Shown: in pieces, positions 8,751 to 13,148 of the stretch
Layout of the letters: each line of letters begins with the position of its first letter
Numbering within the stretch: position 1 is the stretch's first letter
Assembly: GCA_023300205.1 (NCBI GenBank)
Contig: JALZVD010000151.1
Location: forward strand, 1-13,148
Reading direction: 5' to 3'
DNA from: Akkermansiaceae bacterium
GTDB taxonomy: Bacteria; Verrucomicrobiota; Verrucomicrobiia; Verrucomicrobiales; Akkermansiaceae
Length of the DNA stretch: 13,148 nt
Position numbers and translations under genes: made by a program
The notes under the pieces: generated by a model
The model's input: only the letters and a program-made list of their open reading frames with translations
The model's database searches: none
Told to the model about the DNA's origin: nothing

Positions 8751-9668
8751 TTATTCCTCAGTTTTAGGAGCGGCTAGCATGTATTTGATGTAGCTTTTAG
8801 CTGATTCTACGTCCATTTCTAGTTGAGGTCTCTGACGTGTGACTTGAGCTATGTCTAGGATAGATGGGTTGTAGATATGAGATCTGTTTGCCATGTATTG
8901 CTGAACGACTTGGGTTGGATTGAGTCTATCGTGCTGAGTTAGGGATGGATAGCCACTGAGGAATGGTGATACGCCGTCTGATTCGCGTATTTCTAAGTGA
9001 AGGTGTGCTAGATAGCCAACATCAGCCTGACCCACTGTTCCAATGGTGTAGCCTCTGGGTATTTGCTCCATATAGGCGACATGGGTACTTAGTAGATGGG
9101 CATACATGGAGTGGAGGATCTTTCCATCTGGTGTTCTATGAGCGAGGACGATGCAGTTTCCCCATCCTGGGCTGGGATTACCAACGTAAACGACGAGTCC
9201 GTTAGCGATGGCAAAAACGTGGTCACCGAGGTCTGAGTTTTGTCCACCGATGCCGTTGATATCATCACCGCTGTGGCTACCACCGCGTTTTTTATTTGGT
9301 GAGTTAAAGGTCTGAGCATTGTAGGTGAATGCCCAGGTTTCTGTGCCCATGGCGGCCTCAAATTGTTCAGTACGAGGGATGGCTGCGCGTTCCCATGGTG
9401 AGTGAAAATGAAATCTGGGATCAAATTTCATATAGACTTTAGATGTGGGTTTTATTGACCCTTTAATGCTGACTGGATAGCCGAATGGCGCATCTGCTTG
9501 TTGCCAATTTTTGAGGTCTTGGACGCTAGGCTCTGAGGGAGAGTCTAGGGTGAATAGTTTGAATCCTATGAGTAGAAAGAGGCCAACAGCGAGTGCAGGG
9601 ACTACCCTTGAAAAAATGAAGGGGATAGGGGATGTTTTATTTTTCTCTGGTGGTTCAGAGTGGGTCAT
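8751..9668 (-). CDS. Membrane-anchored M23 family metallopeptidase
   Basis: M23 (lysostaphin/LytM-type) enzymes are zinc endopeptidases that cut peptidoglycan cross-bridges. This 305-residue protein has one N-terminal hydrophobic segment (about 16-40), acting as membrane anchor or uncleaved signal, then a periplasmic domain. Zinc-site motifs are complete: His132-x3-Asp136 in SHSGDD, His191 in MYAHL, and the HLH at 222-224. His132, Asp136 and His224 would bind zinc, with His191 and His222 catalytic, so the enzyme should be active. A C-terminal tail of about 65 residues follows the domain. The ATG (9668-9666) is only 9 bases after a 37-residue membrane ORF, suggesting translational coupling. 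No Shine-Dalgarno sequence is present. The natural substrate is unknown. Confidence 0.9.
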   Translation of the reverse strand: MTHSEPPEKNKTSPIPFIFSRVVPALAVGLFLLIGFKLFTLDSPSEPSVQDLKNWQQADAPFGYPVSIKGSIKPTSKVYMKFDPRFHFHSPWERAAIPRTEQFEAAMGTETWAFTYNAQTFNSPNKKRGGSHSGDDINGIGGQNSDLGDHVFAIANGLVVYVGNPSPGWGNCIVLAHRTPDGKILHSMYAHLLSTHVAYMEQIPRGYTIGTVGQADVGYLAHLHLEIRESDGVSPFLSGYPSLTQHDRLNPTQVVQQYMANRSHIYNPSILDIAQVTRQRPQLEMDVESAKSYIKYMLAAPKTEE

Positions 9669-9677
9669 AGCTACAGG

Positions 9678-9791
9678 TTATGAAACAACGCCCATGAGGT
9701 TTAGCACATTATATACGTAGAGTCCTGCTGTTGCTACGAGAGCAATGATAAAGAGTTTGATTAGTAATTCGATTGTTCTGCGTGCCATCAT
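9678..9791 (-). CDS. Small single-span membrane protein upstream of the M23 gene
   Basis: A 37-codon ORF runs from ATG at 9791-9789 (a second ATG follows at once) to TAA at 9680-9678. It begins MMARRTIELLIK, with basic Arg4-Arg5, then one strongly hydrophobic segment (about 9-30), and ends NLMGVVS. That is the form of a small inner-membrane protein with its N-terminus inside. It stops 9 bases before the M23 start and lies on the same strand. The CATC-like context before ATG matches other starts here (ACTATC before ATG). I do not recognise the family. It could be a chance ORF, but size, hydrophobicity and tight spacing argue for a real gene. Confidence 0.55.
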   Translation of the reverse strand: MMARRTIELLIKLFIIALVATAGLYVYNVLNLMGVVS

Positions 9792-9856
9792 GATAGTTTT
9801 AAAAGGTAGTTAATTTCTGAGCAGGTTTTAGTGTTGAAAAGGGAGAAGGTAAAGAC

Positions 9857-9886
9857 AAAAAAGCCATGTTGCAGAACAACATGGCT
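9857..9886 (-). terminator. Rho-independent terminator after the 3D-domain lipoprotein gene
   Basis: A perfect 10-bp stem (9862-9871 with 9877-9886; AGCCATGTTG and CAACATGGCT) encloses a 5-base loop. On the - strand it is followed by a T-run (complement of 9857-9861), so it ends - strand transcription. It lies about 40 nt past the lipoprotein stop at 9924, so the downstream membrane ORF and M23 gene probably have their own promoter in 9792-9856, though I could not pick one out. Confidence 0.85.
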
Positions 9887-9923
9887 AATTAATGGTAGAA
9901 GAATGTGTCTTCTAAAAAACTGA

Positions 9924-10586
9924 TTAGTTCGCGATATTAGCGCCGTGTTTCTTGATGATGGCGTTGTACATCTTGCGGCACTGAGGTGCATGTAGGCGAC
10001 CTTTGAGAAGCTTAGCACTGCGAGCCCATGATCCCATCTGAGTGATCTGGATAGTAACTTTACGAGTTCCCCAGCGATTCATCTGGCTAATAGTAGGGAA
10101 GAACATGTCGATTGTGTTTGTTCCAACGAGTGCTGAACCGTAATCGTCAATTATATAAGTGATTCCTGGGTTGCTTGAGATTTTGAACTTAGTTCCAAGT
10201 GGTAGGCGTGACCAATCAGCAGCAACACTACGTGTGCTTCCATACTTGAGTATGGTCATTGCTGCGCTCTTACGGCCAGGAGCTCCTGGTTCTTTCTCCA
10301 TGTGTGAGTATGCAGTTGCTCTTACGTAACGAGTTCTAGATGAGTCTGAGTAGGTAGGCATCCCGTGTTTATCTGTGCCGATTTTTCTAGCGTAGCTTGA
10401 TGTTGTTTTTTTAGCGGTAGTTTTCTTAGGTGCCGCTTTTCTAGTAGGAGTGGTAGCTACTGTTCTGACGTCGTTGGCCTTTTTCTTCACTTCTGTTACA
10501 GGAGATGAGCCTGTTGATGATGCACAGCTTGTGATTGCTATTAATCCGATGAGAATTAATCCAGTTTTTGTGAAGTATTTTTTCAT
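9924..10586 (-). CDS. 3D-domain lipoprotein, putative peptidoglycan-active
   Basis: This 220-residue protein has a lipoprotein signal (MKKYFTKTGLILIG onward) ending in the lipobox ITSC with Cys21 as the lipidation site, so it is membrane-anchored in the periplasm. A Lys/Thr/Ala-rich linker (about 33-63) follows, then a 3D (Asp-Asp-Asp) domain: AADWSRLPLG with Asp124, YIIDDYGSALVG with Asp147-Asp148, and TIDMFFP with Asp160. The 3D domain is the double-psi barrel seen in MltA-type lytic transglycosylases and related muralytic proteins, so a role in peptidoglycan cleavage or binding is inferred. The gene has its own terminator downstream and a long, odd leader upstream (10587-10905). The start at 10586-10584 is preceded by A-rich sequence with no Shine-Dalgarno motif. 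Confidence 0.82.
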   Translation of the reverse strand: MKKYFTKTGLILIGLIAITSCASSTGSSPVTEVKKKANDVRTVATTPTRKAAPKKTTAKKTTSSYARKIGTDKHGMPTYSDSSRTRYVRATAYSHMEKEPGAPGRKSAAMTILKYGSTRSVAADWSRLPLGTKFKISSNPGITYIIDDYGSALVGTNTIDMFFPTISQMNRWGTRKVTIQITQMGSWARSAKLLKGRLHAPQCRKMYNAIIKKHGANIAN

Positions 10587-10905
10587 GTTTAATTTGTTTA
10601 TTTTTGTATATTGCTGAATTTCAGCTCTTTACGTTTTGTTTGATGGGCTAGCCCAGCACCTTCTAAGTGGCTGGTCGCAAAACCGCAACCCTTTTATGGG
10701 GTAGTTAAGCAGGAATGATGAGTTGTTTAGGTTTGTTGTGTTTTGTAAGTATTTTATTAATAATGTGTTATTTGATTTTTTGAATAAGATGAAAGATGAT
10801 TTTTTTTTATAGGATGAATGTAAAAAGCTTAATTTATGGTTCATTAGAATGGCTGTTTTTGTTATTGGCCACTCTATTTGAGATAGTTTTGGAGGGGTGT
10901 TTCTG
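10587..10905. other. 319-base intergenic region with strongly skewed composition
   Basis: This gap between the AAA+ ATPase gene and the 3D lipoprotein gene has no convincing gene. From 10711 to 10827 the + strand has no C at all (117 bases with 26 G), so a - strand RNA would have no G there. Nearer the lipoprotein start is a hairpin cluster (10645-10690). Nearer the ATPase stop is a further 8-bp inverted repeat (10846-10853 with 10868-10875), not followed by a U-tract. Transcription of the ATPase gene may end here by Rho, since a C-containing, G-free, unstructured RNA is the kind Rho loads on. Confidence 0.6.
10645..10690 (-). promoter_or_regulatory. Hairpin cluster in the leader of the 3D lipoprotein gene
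   Basis: Three compact inverted repeats are packed together. One pairs 10673-10678 with 10685-10690, one pairs 10653-10660 with 10666-10674 (one bulge), and GGGCTAGCCC (10645-10654) is a perfect 10-base palindrome. The elements overlap at their edges, so not all can form fully at once. In both hairpins the one non-Watson-Crick pair is G-U in - strand RNA but A-C in + strand RNA, which favours a - strand transcript. The cluster lies about 60 nt before the ATG. It matches no riboswitch consensus I know. It may be a leader element, an attenuator or an intergenic repeat. Confidence 0.4.
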
Positions 10906-12564
10906 TTAGGTTTCTAATAAGTCTTCGAGTTCTTTTGGAATGAGGCTGGCGTCTGTTGCTTCTTGTGCTGCGATTCTCATTTGGAACTTGAGTGTGTCCA
11001 TGGGGACTGGTGGGCGGTAGTCTTTAAGACATTCCATGAGTGAATCTAGGGCGCTTAGCTGGGTTGTTTTATGAATACGGAAGGTCTGAACTGAGATGGC
11101 CTCTGCTGCTCCTGGAGTGAGGAATGGAGGGATGAGTTTTGTGAGGTCTTCTAGAGATGCTTTTGGGATATCTAGTTTTCTGCGTTTACAGAGTGCTCGA
11201 ATGAGGCTGAAGCCTTCTTTTGGATTGAGTGAAGGGAAGAGTGGGATTTTCACATCGACACGGCCTGGGCGTTTGAGGTCAACTTCGATGAGGTCAGGAC
11301 GGCTAGAGGCTAGGACCCAGAGGATTTTACCTCTGTTGCGGGTGTTTGACATTTCTTTCGCCATCATGGAGTAGACGCGGCTGGAAACTCCGGAGTCACC
11401 TGATCCAGCTTGGCGTTTTCCTAGTGCTTGGTCTGCTTCATCAACGAAGACAATGCATCTACCGAGAGCGTGGAGGAGTGAGAAGATTTTTTCTAGGTTG
11501 GCTTCTGTGGAGCCTACCCATTTATCACGGAAGTTACGCATGGTGACAACTGGGACATTGGCTTCACCGGCGAGACATTCTGCGAGGTAGGTTTTACCAG
11601 TGCCTACGGGACCGCAGAAGAGGTAGCCCATGGGGAGGGCTTGGAGTTCATCTTTCTGCCAGAGGATGATGTCTTCACGGAGCCATTTCTTGACACCTTC
11701 GAGTCCGATACAGTCGTTTAGATTTCTGTCTGGTTCGACGAAATCAATGAGTCCGTCACAGTCACGTTCTACGAGTTGCTTTTTGAGTCCTGCGAGTTTT
11801 TTGTCATTGAGGACTTCGCCGTCGTGTTCGAGTCTTTTTAGGAGTGCTTCTAGTGAGCTTAGGGTGGCGCCGGTGAGTCTTCTTGAGATGGTGCTGGGCT
11901 CGTCTTTATAGTTCTGCATGGCGTTAGGACATGCTTTGGCAAGTTCTATGAGTGACTGGGTGATGGCGAGTTCATCTGGGAGTGTGATCTCAATGTGGCT
12001 GACGCGCGGGGATTCTGAGACGAGTGGGTGGATACCGTTGAGATTTTCTGAGATGAGGAAGGTTGCTTGGTTGAATTCTTGGAGTCTGTCATCATCTGCC
12101 CAGCCTTTAATGAGTGCGGCTAGTGAGTTTAGCTCGTAGTTGTGGAGGTTTGGCATGGATGGGCAGGCTAGGTGAGCTTGCTTCATGATGAATGCGACTT
12201 TGGGTGCTTTCTGGCCAATGACTTGGAGATTTCTACAGTAGAGTAGGTATTTGGAGATGAAGCGGCAGGCATCGAGTGGTTTGTGGGGGAGCTGGGGTGA
12301 GTCTGCGTAGGTTTTCCACTGGGAGAAGATGTCGCTACCTCTGTCTACGCGGAGACCGAATCCCATGTCGAAGGTGATGATTACATCGAATCTTGGGAGT
12401 AGGGTTTTCTGGATGAAGTCAGTGAGGTTTCCTAGTTCTGGAGTTTGGTTGAGAGGAGAGACGAGGAGTCTGTCGTTTACATTTCCGTGGAGGAGAAAGC
12501 ATCCTGCAGATTCGCTTTCGTATGATGCGATGACTTCTGCTGCCCAAGTTGGTAAATTCTTCAT
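10906..12564 (-). CDS. AAA+ ATPase with a degenerate N-terminal domain (Ycf46-like layout)
   Basis: This 552-residue AAA+ protein has one complete ATPase module in its C-terminal half: Walker A GPVGTGKT (318-325), a pore-loop-like KWVG (348-351), Walker B IVFVDEAD (371-378), a sensor-1 region with Ser-Ser (420-421) instead of the usual Asn, arginine-finger residues Arg432 and Arg435 in KRPGRVD, and sensor 2 near GAAEAI (485-490). The first ~260 residues have a fold-like pattern (FLLHGNVND, VIITFDMG, VAFIMKQ, ATFLISEN) but no Walker A, as in a decayed AAA domain. The two-domain plan resembles cyanobacterial Ycf46; FtsH or Cdc48 are excluded by the missing protease or second site. A TATACT lies 36 bases upstream of the ATG with no clear -35 box. 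The substrate is unknown. The upstream gene ends 56 bases away and may be co-transcribed. Confidence 0.85.
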   Translation of the reverse strand: MKNLPTWAAEVIASYESESAGCFLLHGNVNDRLLVSPLNQTPELGNLTDFIQKTLLPRFDVIITFDMGFGLRVDRGSDIFSQWKTYADSPQLPHKPLDACRFISKYLLYCRNLQVIGQKAPKVAFIMKQAHLACPSMPNLHNYELNSLAALIKGWADDDRLQEFNQATFLISENLNGIHPLVSESPRVSHIEITLPDELAITQSLIELAKACPNAMQNYKDEPSTISRRLTGATLSSLEALLKRLEHDGEVLNDKKLAGLKKQLVERDCDGLIDFVEPDRNLNDCIGLEGVKKWLREDIILWQKDELQALPMGYLFCGPVGTGKTYLAECLAGEANVPVVTMRNFRDKWVGSTEANLEKIFSLLHALGRCIVFVDEADQALGKRQAGSGDSGVSSRVYSMMAKEMSNTRNRGKILWVLASSRPDLIEVDLKRPGRVDVKIPLFPSLNPKEGFSLIRALCKRRKLDIPKASLEDLTKLIPPFLTPGAAEAISVQTFRIHKTTQLSALDSLMECLKDYRPPVPMDTLKFQMRIAAQEATDASLIPKELEDLLET

Positions 12565-12620
12565 GATGGTATGATTAGCATCTGGTACTTGAAGAGGGTA
12601 GTATAAAGAAGGGTAAATTT

Positions 12621-13148
12621 CTAACGGGTGATGAGGTGGAAGATGAGGGCGAGAGAGGCCCAGGCTAGAATTGTGATGAAACTGGCGATGATTGTTCGCT
12701 GAGTTAGTGGTAGGAGGTTGATTTTATGGTAGGTTCCTGTGATGAGAGATGTCTGGTTTGCTTGGTGGAGGATTTCTGTGCTGGTGAGATACTGGAATGC
12801 GCTGTTGGCTGTGTAGGAGCAGAAGAAGAGGGCGATGATGGCGAATATTCCGGTGCGAGCCATCCATGGGTAATGGGCTCCAAATGAGGAGAAAATGACA
12901 AGAGCGATGAAGACGAGAGCTACGAGTGTGCGCTCATTTTTATGGATTTGGGTGGGGTGAGTGAGGGCTAGTGCTGGGGCTGTTAGAGAACGGATCCAGA
13001 GGTTTTGTTTACGTCTGATGAGGATGGTGGTGTCCTGAACTTGTGGGTCGGTAGGGAGGTGCTTTATGGCTATTTGGATATGTTTCTCGGCTAGGTCGTT
13101 TTTTGTTGTGAATCTATTGTATAGGTAGGCTAGCTGGGCGTGGGCGAT
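12621..13148 (-). CDS. Membrane protein with TPR-like segment, C-terminal part, 5' truncated
   Basis: The frame is open from the window edge (13148) to a TAG at 12623-12621, so 175 codons of a larger protein are seen. The Met at 12863 is internal and falls between two membrane segments. The visible N-terminal part reads AHAQLAYLYNRF, then AEKHIQIAIKHLPTDPQVQD, a TPR-like helix pair. Three hydrophobic segments follow, around TLVALVFIALVIF, TGIFAIIALFFC and IIASFITILAWASLALIF. TPR repeats followed by membrane helices recall BatE-type proteins of aerotolerance operons, but the SH3-like tail often seen there is not visible, so this is only a possibility. It lies upstream of the AAA+ ATPase gene on the same strand. 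Confidence 0.7.
   Translation of the reverse strand: MAHAQLAYLYNRFTTKNDLAEKHIQIAIKHLPTDPQVQDTTILIRRKQNLWIRSLTAPALALTHPTQIHKNERTLVALVFIALVIFSSFGAHYPWMARTGIFAIIALFFCSYTANSAFQYLTSTEILHQANQTSLITGTYHKINLLPLTQRTIIASFITILAWASLALIFHLITR

Noticed and set aside
8742..8759. Terminator for nuoC
   Set aside because: The stem has a bulged G, a 3-base loop and only four T two bases later, and it overlaps the M23 stop codon; too weak to list as a feature.
10645..10691. tRNA-like look (TTCTAA loop, then a stem near GGTCGC)
   Set aside because: There is no D-arm, no 7-bp acceptor stem and no proper T-loop, and too few bases precede the supposed anticodon.
10587..10700. Cyclic-di-AMP or cyclic-di-GMP riboswitch before a wall enzyme
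   Set aside because: The context is attractive, but the conserved blocks of those riboswitches as I know them are not present.
10629..10844. 71-codon - strand ORF in the gap before the 3D lipoprotein gene
   Set aside because: It arises because a stretch without G on that strand has few chances to form TGA or TAG. The product is Asn/Ser/Lys/Leu-rich with almost no Gly, Ala, Val, Asp or Glu, and it runs through the hairpin cluster.
12621..12863. A complete 80-residue membrane protein starting at 12863
   Set aside because: The frame stays open to the window edge and the extension adds another membrane segment and a TPR-like part, so this Met is internal.

Overview
The window looks like a chromosomal housekeeping stretch from a member of the PVC group, most likely Verrucomicrobiota. 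The best pointer is a 604-residue GreA-family elongation factor with a very long N-terminal region. That layout is, to my knowledge, shared with Chlamydia, whereas ordinary GreA is about 160 residues. Weaker pointers are a topoisomerase A subunit with a degenerate GyrA box and start codons that almost all lack a Shine-Dalgarno sequence. The assignment is inferred from gene content, not from a search. I see no CRISPR array, transposase, rRNA, canonical tRNA or prophage gene.

Layout. Positions 1-4664 (+): the 3' end of a GyrA/ParC-type topoisomerase subunit, long GreA, enolase, and an FtsB/DivIC-like septum protein. A strong rho-independent terminator follows at 4832-4870. Positions 4899-7406 (-): Der (ribosome-assembly GTPase) and PgsA (phosphatidylglycerophosphate synthase), probably one operon transcribed pgsA-der, then an AT-rich exported YHS-domain protein. 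Positions 7560-8729 (+): nuoB-nuoC, two adjacent complex I subunits with no nuoA or nuoD beside them. Positions 8751-10586 (-): an envelope block made of a 3D-domain lipoprotein with its own terminator, an unrecognised 37-residue membrane peptide, and an M23 peptidase. Positions 10906-13148 (-): a membrane protein with a TPR-like segment, cut by the window edge, then an AAA+ ATPase with a degenerate first domain.

Functional threads are transcription and topology (topoisomerase, GreA), glycolysis, cell division and envelope building (FtsB, PgsA, M23, 3D lipoprotein), ribosome assembly (Der) and respiration (NuoB/C). The only gap over 300 bases, 10587-10905, is unusual. As - strand RNA it would be a long leader with a 117-nt stretch containing no G, followed by compact hairpins ahead of the 3D lipoprotein gene. 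Together with the 37-residue peptide, the isolated nuoBC pair and the AAA+ ATPase, it is the part most worth a second look. Nothing here amounts to a clear new multi-gene system.
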